From Planctomycetia bacterium (GTDB lineage: Bacteria; Planctomycetota; Phycisphaerae; Phycisphaerales; SM1A02), in assembly GCA_005790605.1 (NCBI GenBank), contig SXUI01000018.1, forward strand, positions 1-64,000: a DNA stretch of 64,000 bases, written 5' to 3'. A program made the position numbers and the translations under genes. Under the pieces are notes generated by a model. It searched no databases, had not been told where the DNA came from, and worked only from the letters and a program-made list of their open reading frames with translations. How positions within the stretch are numbered: the stretch's first letter is position 1; each line of letters opens with the position of its first letter. Positions 1 to 8,286 of this stretch are shown here, in pieces.

Positions 1-258
1 CACGAGATCCGCGCGTCGAATCATCTCCGCATTCAGTCGCATGCTATGACCATCATGTGGCGCCCCAAGAGCCTCGAGCACTTCGACAGTTTCGTCGGAT
101 ATCGGCGCGTGATCGAAGGCTTGTGTACCGGCACTCGCAAAGAAGTAACCGCGTCCTTCTTCCCCTAATGCACCATCGAGCGCCAACTTGCGCGCGATGC
201 CTTCGGCCATCGGTGATCGACAGGTGTTGCCTGTGCAGACGAACAGGACGGTACGCAT
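1..258 (-). CDS. Low-molecular-weight protein-tyrosine phosphatase family protein (C-terminal part beyond the window)
   Basis: The 86 visible codons begin MRTVLFVCTGNTCRSPMAEG, which holds the family P-loop C-x5-R at residues 8-14 followed by Ser15. That is the diagnostic phosphate-binding loop of the LMW-PTP/arsenate reductase superfamily. The frame is open to the window edge, so the catalytic Asp near the C-terminus cannot be checked. The family removes phosphate from tyrosine or arginine in cytosolic proteins (Wzb, YwlE types); which substrate applies here is not visible. The ATG at 258 is chosen because it gives the standard N-terminus. It has no Shine-Dalgarno, and a TAGGAT hexamer lies 9 bases upstream. 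It is transcribed divergently from the DUF2007-like gene. Confidence 0.88.
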   Translation of the reverse strand, partial: MRTVLFVCTGNTCRSPMAEGIARKLALDGALGEEGRGYFFASAGTQAFDHAPISDETVEVLEALGAPHDGHSMRLNAEMIRRADLV

Positions 259-267
259 GAACTGCGA

Positions 268-273
268 ATCCTA
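268..273 (-). promoter_or_regulatory. Candidate -10 element (TAGGAT) of a near-leaderless promoter
   Basis: TAGGAT on the minus strand ends 9 bases before the ATG at 258. There is no Shine-Dalgarno and no convincing -35. It belongs to the recurrent TANNNT-N6-9-start arrangement seen across this window. Confidence 0.4.
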
Positions 274-333
274 GTCGAATCCGTAACGACCCTGTGCAAT
301 CCCATTCCTGCTTGTGCGCCCGACTCCACGGGG

Positions 334-339
334 TACATT
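334..339 (+). promoter_or_regulatory. Candidate -10 element (TACATT) of a leaderless promoter
   Basis: TACATT is followed by 7 bases and then the ATG at 347, so a normally placed transcription start would coincide with the start codon. A weak TTGTGC lies 16 bases upstream as a possible -35. No Shine-Dalgarno is present. Confidence 0.45.
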
Positions 340-346
340 GACACGC

Positions 347-655
347 ATGAGCCATCCGCAGAACACCCCAAATCCATGCGGTGATGGCGCGCTTGTGATG
401 GTCGCCTGGTTCCACAATGAACTCGGTGCCGCGCTTTGCGTCGCCGACCTCGAAGCACTCGGCATTCCTGCCATCGTGAGCGGTGCGCTCACGAGCCAGT
501 GGCGAGCTGACACGCCAGGCTGGGTACGCGTGCATGTTCACCCAAGGGATGAACAGCGAGCGCGGGAAGCGATCGCGGATCTCGCCGCGCACGCACCGAG
601 CGACGCCGAGCTTGAAGATCAATCGACGCAGTCGACGGAAGAGGATGAAGACTGA
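347..655 (+). CDS. DUF2007-like small protein
   Basis: This 102-residue protein has a central segment (about residues 17-75) with the look of the DUF2007 family: a short beta-alpha-beta unit in which a hydrophobic strand is followed by a helix (ADLEALGIPAIV) and ends in a V-x-V-x-P-R-D turn. The C-terminus is an acidic tail (EDQSTQSTEEDED). DUF2007 proteins are described as putative signal-transducing domains with no known biochemical role. The start at 347 is preferred over the earlier in-frame ATG at 314 because it begins at the conserved part and fits the upstream TACATT hexamer. Its last 37 bases overlap the converging gene at 619-1035. Confidence 0.6.
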   Translation: MSHPQNTPNPCGDGALVMVAWFHNELGAALCVADLEALGIPAIVSGALTSQWRADTPGWVRVHVHPRDEQRAREAIADLAAHAPSDAELEDQSTQSTEEDED

Positions 656-1035
656 ACGGCCGCACGCAACAGTCGGCCTGATCCCGGACCTGAACCGATG
701 TAGGCTCGGTTGCAGTGCGTGCAACTGAGCGCCGGAACGGGCCGCTCATCATCTGATTCGGTATCGACTTGTTCGTGCGGCTCACACTTCCCGCCGCAAT
801 ACGGGCAGTCCCCTGCGCCGAGCTTGCGCCGCGCGAGGTACTGCTCGATCACCCGCAGTAACCGACTTCCCCCTACGGCGACAACTGCGGCGAACGGCGC
901 GAGCATGATGAGCACGATCGGGACAATCGGGTAGAGAACCGTAAAGGCAAAGGCGATCAAGAACAGCGCAACGAAGCACCCGAAGGCGACAAATCCGTAC
1001 ATCTCGGCGAGTGCGTGCGTGAATCGGTAGAGCAT
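619..1035 (-). CDS. Small membrane protein with a C-terminal zinc-ribbon-like segment
   Basis: The protein has 138 residues. Residues about 12-52 form two hydrophobic membrane segments (FVAFGCFVALFLIAFAF and IVPIVLIMLAPFAAVVAVG). They are followed by a basic stretch (RRKLG) and a soluble part with two Cys pairs, CPYCGGKC and later CTHCN, consistent with a zinc ribbon. I do not recognise a named family. A TACGCT hexamer lies 10 bases upstream of the ATG on the minus strand. The gene diverges from dnaN and its 3' end overlaps the DUF2007-like gene by 37 bases, which is unusual but tolerable for convergent genes. Confidence 0.55.
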   Translation of the reverse strand: MLYRFTHALAEMYGFVAFGCFVALFLIAFAFTVLYPIVPIVLIMLAPFAAVVAVGGSRLLRVIEQYLARRKLGAGDCPYCGGKCEPHEQVDTESDDERPVPALSCTHCNRAYIGSGPGSGRLLRAAVQSSSSSVDCVD

Positions 1036-1111
1036 GCTCGACGAAAGCGTAGCCGCCCCGCGAGCCCCACGGGCGGTACACTCCGCGGGCGCAAACCACA
1101 AGAGGTGATGC

Positions 1112-2224
1112 ATGAAACTGGAATGTGACCGACTTTCGCTCGCAGACGCACTGGCCATGGCTGGCGGCGTCATCACGACTCGCACCCCCACGCCCGCGCT
1201 GCTGTGCGTTCGCCTCGTCGCCAAAGACGGCATGCTTGAGATCAGCGCGACCGACACTGAGATTGGACTCTCGCTCTCCATTCCAAATGTCTCGATCACA
1301 GAAGAAGGCGAAGCGCTCATTCCCGCCGACAAGTTGACGCAGATCGTGCGCGCGTGCGAAGACACCACGATTGCCATCTCCGTGGTGCGAAACCTGGCGA
1401 CCATCACCGCTGCAGACTCGACCTTCAAGATTTATGGCTACGAGCCGCGAGAGTTTCCCACCGTTCGCGGGTTCCCTGCGAAGGTTGACTTTGAACTCGA
1501 TGCGGCGCTCCTGCGTCGCCTCATTTCGCGCACCGTCTTCGCAACAGCGCGTGATGATTCGCGTTACGCGATTTCTGGCGTCCTCATGGATCGCAAGAAG
1601 TCCAACCTTCGACTCGTTGCAACTGACGGTCGTCGACTCGCAGTCGCGCGTGGATCGTGCAAGGGAAGTGATGCAGATCAGCAGGCCATCATCCCCACCA
1701 AGGCGCTTTCGGCGCTCAATCGATTGCTGAATGATCCAGAAGCGATGATCCGCGTCGCGCGCGAAGGAAGCCAAGTCATCTTCCAAGTTGGAGAAGCTGC
1801 CGATGGAGGCGCGACGCTCTCCACGACCGTGGATGAACGGACATTCCCGCCCTTCGAGGATGTCATCCCCAAGGACCATGACCGCCGCTGCACTTGTGAT
1901 GCGGGCGAACTCTCGAGCGCGATCCGTCGCGCATCGCTCCTCACCAACGAGGAATCGAAGGGTGTCCGCATGTCCTTCTCGGCCAAGCATGTCACGCTGA
2001 CAAGCCGCGCTCCAGAAATGGGCGAATCTGAAGTTCGGATCGGCAGTGAGCAATATCAAGGAGAACCGCTTGAAATTGCGTTCAATCCGAACTTCATCGC
2101 CGAGGTCCTCAAAGTCCTCGACGCGCCGCAGGTCGTCATCGAACTCAAGGCTCCCAATAAGCCCGGCGTGATCAAGAGTGGCACCGACTACACCTATGTG
2201 GTGATGCCGGTCAGCTTGACTTAA
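1112..2224 (+). CDS. dnaN: DNA polymerase III beta subunit (sliding clamp)
   Basis: This 370-residue protein is the beta clamp, which closes as a dimeric ring around DNA and tethers the replicative polymerase. Family marks are the N-terminal MKLECDRLSLADAL segment, the RPALxxVRL-like TPALLCVRLVAKDG, the second-domain start EFPTVRGFPAK, TDGRRLAVARG, and the C-terminal VVMPVSL next to the protein-binding pocket. Length is normal (about 365-380). The start is supported by AGAGGTGA just upstream of ATG. The gene stands alone: no dnaA or recF is adjacent, and a strong hairpin follows 31 bases after the stop. A TACACT hexamer at 1077-1082 may be its -10. Confidence 0.97.
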   Translation: MKLECDRLSLADALAMAGGVITTRTPTPALLCVRLVAKDGMLEISATDTEIGLSLSIPNVSITEEGEALIPADKLTQIVRACEDTTIAISVVRNLATITAADSTFKIYGYEPREFPTVRGFPAKVDFELDAALLRRLISRTVFATARDDSRYAISGVLMDRKKSNLRLVATDGRRLAVARGSCKGSDADQQAIIPTKALSALNRLLNDPEAMIRVAREGSQVIFQVGEAADGGATLSTTVDERTFPPFEDVIPKDHDRRCTCDAGELSSAIRRASLLTNEESKGVRMSFSAKHVTLTSRAPEMGESEVRIGSEQYQGEPLEIAFNPNFIAEVLKVLDAPQVVIELKAPNKPGVIKSGTDYTYVVMPVSLT

Positions 2225-2255
2225 CCGACGCACCAACTTGGACAGCGACTACAAC

Positions 2256-2284
2256 AAAGGGCGCGGCTCCAAGCCGCGCCCTTT
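2256..2284. terminator. Terminator hairpin between dnaN and the redoxin gene
   Basis: A perfect 13-bp stem (AAAGGGCGCGGCT paired with AGCCGCGCCCTTT) with a 3-base CCA loop. A-run and T-run flanks make it usable in both directions. It lies between converging dnaN (+) and the redoxin gene (-). Confidence 0.85.
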
Positions 2285-2332
2285 GCGTTCGTTCCACTGC
2301 ATTCCCGCTGCAGTGCGCGCATCAGAGCTTCA

Positions 2333-2998
2333 TCACTTGTTCTTGACCGCGCATCCGTAGGACTTCGTTTCGCTCGGCGTCACGGGTTTTCCGGCTTTCA
2401 ACGCGTTCACGGCGTCGACCACATAGTTCGTCTTCGCGCCGCCCGACGGGCTATCGTCGATCGCGCCGGAATACACAATCACACCATTCGCGTCGATGAC
2501 GAAACAGTGCGGAGTGGTTCGCGCGCCGTACTGTTTGGAGACCGCGCCGTCCGTGTCAATGAGGAGCGGCATGTCAAGCTTGTGATTTGCCATGTACCCC
2601 TTCGAAGCTTCGAAACTCGAGGGGCGGCTTGAGCTTGAGTTGATGCCGACATACACCGCATCGGGAAATGCTTCGCGCACAGCCTTCAGCGTGTTCGCAG
2701 TCGTGCCATCCGAAGACACTCGTCTGCACACAGGGCACTCTGGATTCATCCACTGCAACACCACAACCTTGCCCTTGGCATCACTGAGGCTCCACGCGTT
2801 GCCTTCGGCGTCCTTCAGGGAAATCGCGGGCGCGGGCGCGCCAACTTTGGCCTTCCCTTGCGACGATGAGTCCTTTCGCGCCTCGGTTTTTGTTTCTTGA
2901 TTGACGCCCACAGTTTCAGCGGCGCGACTGGCGGTGACGACAAGGCCAGCGCATGTAACTGCGAGCGTGAGCGATGCGATCTTGGTCAAAATGTTCAT
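2333..2998 (-). CDS. Secreted thioredoxin-fold redoxin (AhpC/TSA-like)
   Basis: This 221-residue protein has a signal peptide (residues 1-27, ending SRAAE), a linker, and a thioredoxin-fold domain from about residue 52. The domain carries the redox pair C88-P-V-C91 after a beta strand (VVVLQWMNPE) and a cis-proline loop ARTTPHCF. The tail ends SYGCAVKNK, a Cys-containing ending common in periplasmic redoxin-domain proteins. It probably reduces or oxidises thiols outside the cytoplasm. AAGGAG precedes the ATG. It lies 39 bases downstream of the DsbD-N-like gene on the same strand, so the two are probably one transcript, with the DsbD-like protein as a candidate electron donor or partner. Confidence 0.85.
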   Translation of the reverse strand: MNILTKIASLTLAVTCAGLVVTASRAAETVGVNQETKTEARKDSSSQGKAKVGAPAPAISLKDAEGNAWSLSDAKGKVVVLQWMNPECPVCRRVSSDGTTANTLKAVREAFPDAVYVGINSSSSRPSSFEASKGYMANHKLDMPLLIDTDGAVSKQYGARTTPHCFVIDANGVIVYSGAIDDSPSGGAKTNYVVDAVNALKAGKPVTPSETKSYGCAVKNK

Positions 2999-3037
2999 GA
3001 TGGAAAACTCCTTGAAGTGCAGCTCTTGAGCGCGACT

Positions 3038-4018
3038 TTACTTCGACGCTCCTGCGTCGAGTGGGACCTCGACGCTGTAACAATGGTCTGATGCATTTGT
3101 CCCGTCGCCTATCAGGATAAGTCCCGCCGCGCGAAGTGGTTTGCCCAATGCGTTCGCAGCATCAACCGTGATAGGAATGCGAATGGTTGCTGCCGATCCC
3201 GATGCAATCGCTTCCAAAGTTGCAGCGATCGGTCCGCCGTCACCATGGGTCACTCCAGGAGTCACATCTGGAATGAATGTGATCGCGCGAGCCGATTCCA
3301 GCTTCGATGCGGTTTTTCCGCGAATCGAGAGTTCGGTGACGGCGCCGTTCTGATCGCGTATGGATTCGACACTCCACACACTCTGAGCGCTCAGCGGCGT
3401 CGGCAACTGAAATCGCGCAGCATCGACGATGTCTCGCGTTGGTCGCGACATCTTTGCGGCAACTGGCGTCGCCTGTAGATTGAGTACGGCTTCGCCAGTC
3501 AGGCAGATCGACTTACACGCCATCCACTTCGCCTTCGCGCCGATCAGCGCATTTTCGGGGAGCTCTTTCGGCGCGCGAACGCGTTGGAAGAGCGCGACCT
3601 TTCCTTCGTATCCATAGACAATCTCCCCGTTCCCGAGGATGGAGGGACGAGGAAATGCCAAGTCACCGACCGGCTCAAAGCCGCCCATTGGGGTCAACGA
3701 GAGCGTCGGCGCGAAACCGGAATCGCCAGGATTGCGCCAGTACACATGCCACGAGGGAGCGATCTCCAATACAAGCGCGAGCGTGAAGATCTCGCCCGCC
3801 TCGACCTTTCCTTCGACGATCCACAGGGACGCGCGCACCACATCGCTGCCAGATGCAGGCGGCCGCGCGTTGAGTGTCGGGCTGCTTCCTGGCGGTTCTT
3901 CCTGCGCCATCACCGTCGACGCGAACGCCGCAAGAAACAGGCTCCAGCACGCCAACCACGGCCTTCCGATCGCGTTGGGCTTACGAGTGCGGAATAGAGT
4001 GGCGAGGCGCTTGGTCAT
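3038..4018 (-). CDS. DsbD N-terminal-domain-like protein (thiol:disulfide interchange family)
   Basis: The protein has 326 residues, with a signal anchor or signal peptide at about 20-38 (LACWSLFLAAFASTVMA) and then an Ig-like DsbD-alpha-type domain. Recognisable segments are PSWHVYWRNPGDSGFAPT, YEGKVALFQR and the Cys pair in MAC168-KSI-C172-LTGEAVL, matching the C-x3-5-C motif of this domain. The membrane (DsbD beta) and C-terminal thioredoxin domains are absent, so this is a stand-alone N-terminal-type module. It is co-oriented with the redoxin gene. The ATG at 4018 lacks a clear Shine-Dalgarno. Assignment to the family is fairly secure; the actual redox partner is inference. Confidence 0.75.
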   Translation of the reverse strand: MTKRLATLFRTRKPNAIGRPWLACWSLFLAAFASTVMAQEEPPGSSPTLNARPPASGSDVVRASLWIVEGKVEAGEIFTLALVLEIAPSWHVYWRNPGDSGFAPTLSLTPMGGFEPVGDLAFPRPSILGNGEIVYGYEGKVALFQRVRAPKELPENALIGAKAKWMACKSICLTGEAVLNLQATPVAAKMSRPTRDIVDAARFQLPTPLSAQSVWSVESIRDQNGAVTELSIRGKTASKLESARAITFIPDVTPGVTHGDGGPIAATLEAIASGSAATIRIPITVDAANALGKPLRAAGLILIGDGTNASDHCYSVEVPLDAGASK

Positions 4019-4126
4019 TGAGATTCAGCCATGCTGCGCGAGTCGATTCGTGTCGGAGTCGACCGGCATTATCCGATGAACGACCTCAGATCGACCGCAG
4101 AGAGTCACAGAACGCCGAGGACCCCC

Positions 4127-4603
4127 ATGATATTCCCAAGAATTCGACTCCGAACGCTTTTCGCCGCTGTCGCAATTGCATCGGCGTCATCTCTGCTTGG
4201 GTGCGATCGTTCGACAACCGACCGCGACATCGTTTGGGTGACTCCGCAAGAAGCAATGCAGATGGCAGCAAAGCCGATGGGTACTTTCGGTTCCAAGGGA
4301 TTGCCGAGAACGCTGTGGCTCGACCCTCGTCTCCCCGATCAATTCACGCAAGAGCACTTGCCGGGCGCGACCAACATCCCCTTCCCAGAAATCTCCAAGT
4401 CACACGAAGCGACCTGCAAGGATTTCGATCTCTTCATCGTCTATGACTCCGATTACGACGATGTGATGGCCAAGGCTGCGTCGAAACGATTGCTCGAACT
4501 CGGCTACGACCAAGTTGTCACGATCCGCGGCGGCGTGAAAGCGTGGCAGCGGGACGGACTTGAGATCGACAAGGGCACCGTCGGCGTTGTCGCGCCGAAG
4601 TAA
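4127..4603 (+). CDS. Rhodanese-fold lipoprotein lacking the catalytic cysteine
   Basis: The start at 4127 gives a classic lipoprotein signal: basic N-terminus, hydrophobic core, then L23-L24-G25-C26. Upstream in-frame ATGs at 4031 and 4076 would bury it, and GAGG precedes the chosen ATG. The remaining 130 residues have the rhodanese order: WVTPQEAMQM, LPGATNIPFPEI, the active-site strand FIVYDSDYDD, then LLELGYDQVVTIRGGVKAW. The active-site loop normally begins with Cys (YC-x-x-G). Here the Cys position is Asp and the glycine is missing, so sulfurtransferase activity is not expected. It is divergent from the DsbD-N/redoxin pair. Confidence 0.75.
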   Translation: MIFPRIRLRTLFAAVAIASASSLLGCDRSTTDRDIVWVTPQEAMQMAAKPMGTFGSKGLPRTLWLDPRLPDQFTQEHLPGATNIPFPEISKSHEATCKDFDLFIVYDSDYDDVMAKAASKRLLELGYDQVVTIRGGVKAWQRDGLEIDKGTVGVVAPK

Positions 4604-4633
4604 GACACTCGACAATCTGCTCGCGAGATGCGA

Positions 4634-5497
4634 TCACGCCAACGCGGCTGCGCCCGACACGATCTCGGTGAGTTCGGTGGTGATGCGCGCCTGTCGTGCG
4701 CGGTTGTAGTTGCGACGAATCGTGCGGCCAAGTCCGGCTGCGTTGTCCGTCGCTGACTTCATCGAAACCATGCGCATGACATGCTCGCTCACTGCGGCAT
4801 CATTGAATGCTTGGAAAAGCGAGACTTTCACCGAACGAGGAAGCAGATCCGCGAGGATCTCGCCGCCGTTGGGAAGGAACTCGTAGCTCGGTGCTGGACC
4901 GCTTGCGGTCGGTGCGGCGAGTGGGAGCAATTGAATCGTCGTCGGAACCTGCCGACTGTTACTCACGAAGCGCATGTACACAACATGCACCGTGTCAAAC
5001 TTGCCCGCCGTGAAGTCCGCCATCATGCGATCGGCGAGTGCTTCGATTTGTGCGTACGACGGCTTGTCGCCCACTTGATGCCGTTCCGCCACTGGCATCT
5101 TCGCGTACTTGAAGAATGCCACGGCCTTCTTGCCCGCGGTTTCCAATTGCGCCTCGGAGCCCTTCGCGCGAACCGCTTGCACAAGTTTAGATCCCATGCG
5201 AAGCACACTGCCGTTGTACGCGCCGCACAAGCCGCGGTCACTTGCAATGACGAGTACGAGTTCGCGCTTGGCCGCAACCGTTGGCGCCTGCATGAGCGCG
5301 TTGGAGAAGTCAGCACCCGCAGCCGCAGCAACTTCACCCACCAACGCGCGGATGCGTTCGGTGTACGGCTTAGTCGCCTTCGCTCGTTGCAGCGAGGCGG
5401 TGAACTTCGCCGTCGCAATCATCTGCATGGTCTTGGTGATCCGCTGAATCGTGCGGACCGCAATCATGCGCTTCTTGAGTTCGCGGATCTGTGCCAT
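4634..5497 (-). CDS. atpG: F1F0 ATP synthase gamma subunit
   Basis: This 287-residue protein is the central rotor shaft of F1. The N-terminal coiled-coil helix (IRELKKRMIAVRTIQRITKTMQMIATAKF) and the C-terminal helix with MKSATDNAAGLGRTIRRNYNRARQARITTELTEIVSGA are unmistakable. The middle contains SDRGLCGAYN, the conserved SDRGLCG motif. Length is normal. It sits apart from all other ATP synthase genes in this window, 29 bases downstream of the MBL hydrolase gene and on the same strand, so it may be read from the thiD2/E-MBL transcript. Alternatively it has its own promoter: TACACT on the minus strand at 5509-5514, 11 bases before the ATG. No Shine-Dalgarno is visible. Confidence 0.97.
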   Translation of the reverse strand: MAQIRELKKRMIAVRTIQRITKTMQMIATAKFTASLQRAKATKPYTERIRALVGEVAAAAGADFSNALMQAPTVAAKRELVLVIASDRGLCGAYNGSVLRMGSKLVQAVRAKGSEAQLETAGKKAVAFFKYAKMPVAERHQVGDKPSYAQIEALADRMMADFTAGKFDTVHVVYMRFVSNSRQVPTTIQLLPLAAPTASGPAPSYEFLPNGGEILADLLPRSVKVSLFQAFNDAAVSEHVMRMVSMKSATDNAAGLGRTIRRNYNRARQARITTELTEIVSGAAALA

Positions 5498-5526
5498 AGG
5501 GGGGCGAGAGTGTAGCGGATTCCGCC

Positions 5527-6354
5527 CTAGCTGAGGCGCATGCCGTCAAAGCCAAGTTGCACGCCTGCAGGGAGTTTCCACTCAAGTTCGGCATGCCGAA
5601 TGTCGTGCGTCATATGGACAAAAACAGTCCGATCCGCCCCTACTTCCCGCGCCACATCGAGTGCCTCGTCGAGCGATAAGTGGGTTGGGTGTTTTCGGTA
5701 GCGAAGCATGTCAAGCACAAGCGTCCGCACGCCGCGCAACTGCTTCCAAGTTGCTGGTGGGATTCCGGAGAGGTCGGTGCAGTACGCCAACGGAAAGAGC
5801 GCTGCGTCGCTGCGGTCCCCTTCCGCATCCATTCGAAACCCCAAGACTGGCAAGCGTCCGTGGAGCAATCGCAGCGGTGTGCACCGCACGCCAAAGAGCT
5901 CGATGGGCTGCTCGACATCGATGGTCCGCGGCATGAGATCAGCCACAAACGAATCGTTCACATTTTCATGCCGCTTGAAGATGTGACGAAAAACTCGCTC
6001 AAGCGACTCGCGAGTTCGCGCATCGGCATAGACCTCGATGGGCGAACCCATGAGCGCGTTGTAGCGACGGACCTCATCGAGCCCGAAGGTGTGATCGACA
6101 TGATCATGCGTGAACAGAATGGCATCGCATCGCTTGATGTTTTCGCGCAAGCTCTGCTCGCGATGATCTGGTGGGCAGTCAAGTAGGATGGCGCGAGGGC
6201 TCCCTTCGGCGTCGACGAACCGCAGCATGGCTCCCGATCGCGTCCGTCGATCTCTCGGATCGCTCGAGGTGCAGGTCGCGCAGTCGCAACCAATCACGGG
6301 GACACCCGCACTCGTTCCGGTTCCAAGCAACACGAAGTTCGCATCGCGAATCAC
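5527..6354 (-). CDS. MBL-fold metallo-hydrolase, PhnP-like
   Basis: This 275-residue metallo-beta-lactamase-fold protein opens with LLGTGTSAGVPVIGCDCATC, the GTGTS-x-G-x-P and CDC-x-x-C features of PhnP-type phosphodiesterases. It carries the metal motif FTHDHVDHTFGLDEV (H-x-H-x-D-H) and later YCTDLSGIP and HLSLDEAL. PhnP cleaves cyclic phosphodiesters; the substrate here is unknown. The start is GTG at 6354, whose GTGA overlaps the TGA of the upstream thiamine gene by four bases. This indicates translational coupling and rules out longer starts. Confidence 0.85.
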   Translation of the reverse strand: MIRDANFVLLGTGTSAGVPVIGCDCATCTSSDPRDRRTRSGAMLRFVDAEGSPRAILLDCPPDHREQSLRENIKRCDAILFTHDHVDHTFGLDEVRRYNALMGSPIEVYADARTRESLERVFRHIFKRHENVNDSFVADLMPRTIDVEQPIELFGVRCTPLRLLHGRLPVLGFRMDAEGDRSDAALFPLAYCTDLSGIPPATWKQLRGVRTLVLDMLRYRKHPTHLSLDEALDVAREVGADRTVFVHMTHDIRHAELEWKLPAGVQLGFDGMRLS

Positions 6355-7433
6355 GAGGGCGCGCCTTCTGTGACGCACGGTTGACTTGCACCACGCAGCG
6401 CAGCAACGAGTTCGCGGGCGGCAGCGGCAGGATCTTCCGCCGCACAAATCGCACTCGACACAGCGACTCCGCGACACCCGAGTGCCACGAGTTGCGCGGC
6501 GCGCAGTACATTGATGCCGCCGATGGCGAGGTGCGAAGCGTTTGGAAAGTGCGCGAGAAATGCCTGTAAATAAGGCGTTCCCGCAGGTTCGAGTGCGGGT
6601 TTCTGCGCGGTGGAAAACAGAGCACCCACGCCACAATAGTCCGCGCCATCTTCGATCGCTTCCCTGGCTTCTTGAAGGGAGTGCGTCGTCGCGCCAATGA
6701 TGAACGCGCTTGGAGTGCATCGACGCGCCGCGCGTACCGGCAAGTCGTCTCCTCCGAGATGAACTCCGTCCGCACCACTCGCAAGTGCAACGCTGAGGTC
6801 GTCATTCACGATGGTGGTTGCGCCAGCAGCCTGCGCGCGTTCGCGAACAGCGCACACCCGTGCGAGCAGTTCGCGCGACGTCATTGTCTTCTCCCGAACT
6901 TGGATGCAATCCACGCCTGCGCGCAGTGCGCCATCAAGCACCTCCTGCCAAGGACGCGCGCAGAGCGACTGCGTGAGAAGCAGACAAACCCTCCATTGCC
7001 GCTTCTCACTTGAAACCAGCCGAAGCGCAAATGCTGCGTCGACGCTGTACGCGTCGTAGCGCATGTGTTCAAGCATGCTCGCCGATTGCGACTCCGCGAG
7101 CGCCTTCATGCATTCCTCAAGCGATCGCAGACTCTCGGTCAGGCGTTTGCCCGCTGCCAACGCCATGCCGCGAGCGCCGTCGCGAGAACTCTCAAGCGCG
7201 CCTTGGATCGAAGTCCCAACATCCGCCTCAACATCGCGCGCCGCGGACAACGCAGCGTTCGTGACGACCGACATCGCCCCCCCAAGCGCATGGCGGAGCG
7301 ACTTCGTCCGCTGTGCGAGCGTGAGATCTTGCAGGGCAAATCGCGCAATGTCTTCAAGTACACGCAGCGCCTCGCGCGCGCGGTTCGCGTTCGCGTCGAG
7401 AATGCGCAGCAATGCTGGGTCGTGCGTAGGCAT
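6351..7433 (-). CDS. thiE: ThiD2-ThiE fusion: thiamine-phosphate synthase with N-terminal ThiD2-family domain
   Basis: The 360-residue protein has two parts. Residues 1-145 match the ThiD2 family ([40 protein letters not shown]), a domain found fused to ThiE in cyanobacteria and some other bacteria. Residues 147-350 are thiamine-phosphate synthase, with [53 protein letters not shown] and [17 protein letters not shown]. ThiE joins the pyrimidine and thiazole phosphates; ThiD2 is proposed to act on the pyrimidine or in product handling. It is first in a leftward operon with the MBL hydrolase and possibly atpG. No TPP riboswitch is visible upstream; instead a TACGCT hexamer lies 8 bases before the ATG. 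Confidence 0.92.
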   Translation of the reverse strand: MPTHDPALLRILDANANRAREALRVLEDIARFALQDLTLAQRTKSLRHALGGAMSVVTNAALSAARDVEADVGTSIQGALESSRDGARGMALAAGKRLTESLRSLEECMKALAESQSASMLEHMRYDAYSVDAAFALRLVSSEKRQWRVCLLLTQSLCARPWQEVLDGALRAGVDCIQVREKTMTSRELLARVCAVRERAQAAGATTIVNDDLSVALASGADGVHLGGDDLPVRAARRCTPSAFIIGATTHSLQEAREAIEDGADYCGVGALFSTAQKPALEPAGTPYLQAFLAHFPNASHLAIGGINVLRAAQLVALGCRGVAVSSAICAAEDPAAAARELVAALRGASQPCVTEGAPS

Positions 7434-7441
7434 GCATGGAG

Positions 7442-7447
7442 AGCGTA
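7442..7447 (-). promoter_or_regulatory. Candidate -10 element (TACGCT) of a leaderless promoter
   Basis: TACGCT on the minus strand ends 8 bases before the ATG at 7433 of the ThiD2-ThiE gene. No Shine-Dalgarno is present. Confidence 0.4.
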
Positions 7448-7507
7448 GGGCAGCGGACGCGAAGGAAGGTATCCTTGCCGCCCTACTCTCCCGCAGCGAA
7501 CCCGCAG

Positions 7508-8269
7508 ATGGAACGATCCGACCCCCTCAACGCACAGTCCCGCCGAGCCTTTTTGGCATCTGCTGCGGTACTTCCCGTTGCGACTCATGCGAGTCACTTG
7601 CTGCACATTGATCCGAAATCCCCCACGAACCCCGGAGCACCTATGGCCTTCACACTCCCCGAACTCGCCTACGCCGAAAACGCGCTCGAGCCATCGATCG
7701 ATGCGACCACGATGAACATCCATCGCACCAAGCATCATCAGGCCTACATCAACAATCTGAACAAAGCGCTTGAAGGACATGCGGATCTGCAAGCGATGAC
7801 CATCGACCAGATCTGCGCAAATGTCGCTTCGATGCCTGACGCGATCAAGGGCGCGGTGCGCAACAACGGCGGTGGTCACTGGAATCACTCGCAGTATTGG
7901 AAGTGGATGGCGCCGAAGGGTACTGGCGGCGCGCCGAGTGCAGAACTCACCGCCGCGATGACTGCGGCATTCGGCTCATTTGATGCATTCAAAGAGAAGT
8001 TCGCAGCCGCGGGCGTCGGTCGTTTCGGATCAGGCTGGGCATGGCTCTGCAAGAAGGCTGACGGAAGTGTCGCGATTTGCTCCACGCCAAATCAAGACAA
8101 CCCACTCATGAAGGGCATCGCCGATTGCGGCGGCACGCCACTCCTCGGCTGCGATGTGTGGGAGCACGCTTACTATTTGAAGTACCAGAACCGCCGCCCC
8201 GATTACCTCGCGGCGTGGTGGGATGTCGTGAACTGGAACTATGTGAATTCGTTGTTCGCGGCGAAGTGA
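7508..8269 (+). CDS. sod: Tat-exported iron/manganese superoxide dismutase
   Basis: Residues 12-16 (S-R-R-A-F-L) followed by a hydrophobic stretch and THASH form a twin-arginine signal, so the enzyme is exported already folded with its metal. The mature part, from about residue 47 ([15 protein letters not shown]), is a full-length Fe/Mn SOD. Metal-ligand regions are [27 protein letters not shown] and [25 protein letters not shown] is more typical of Mn-type enzymes, though specificity cannot be settled by eye. It converts superoxide to peroxide and oxygen in the periplasm. The ATG at 7508 has no strong Shine-Dalgarno; a TATCCT lies 32 bases upstream. It is divergent from the thiamine gene. 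Confidence 0.93.
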   Translation: MERSDPLNAQSRRAFLASAAVLPVATHASHLLHIDPKSPTNPGAPMAFTLPELAYAENALEPSIDATTMNIHRTKHHQAYINNLNKALEGHADLQAMTIDQICANVASMPDAIKGAVRNNGGGHWNHSQYWKWMAPKGTGGAPSAELTAAMTAAFGSFDAFKEKFAAAGVGRFGSGWAWLCKKADGSVAICSTPNQDNPLMKGIADCGGTPLLGCDVWEHAYYLKYQNRRPDYLAAWWDVVNWNYVNSLFAAK

Positions 8270-8286
8270 TTCGACGCGCCTGCGAG

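Noticed and set aside
1035-1112. Possible replication origin next to dnaN
   Set aside because: No dnaA gene, no cluster of DnaA boxes and no AT-rich unwinding region is visible.
782-2236. A 484-codon open frame on the minus strand opposite dnaN
   Set aside because: It is fully antisense to a clear dnaN, has no recognisable domain, and is explained by codon bias leaving few stops on the opposite strand.
7434-7507. TPP riboswitch upstream of the thiamine synthase gene
   Set aside because: Only about 75 bases separate the divergent genes and no THI-box-like sequence is present; a leaderless start fits better.
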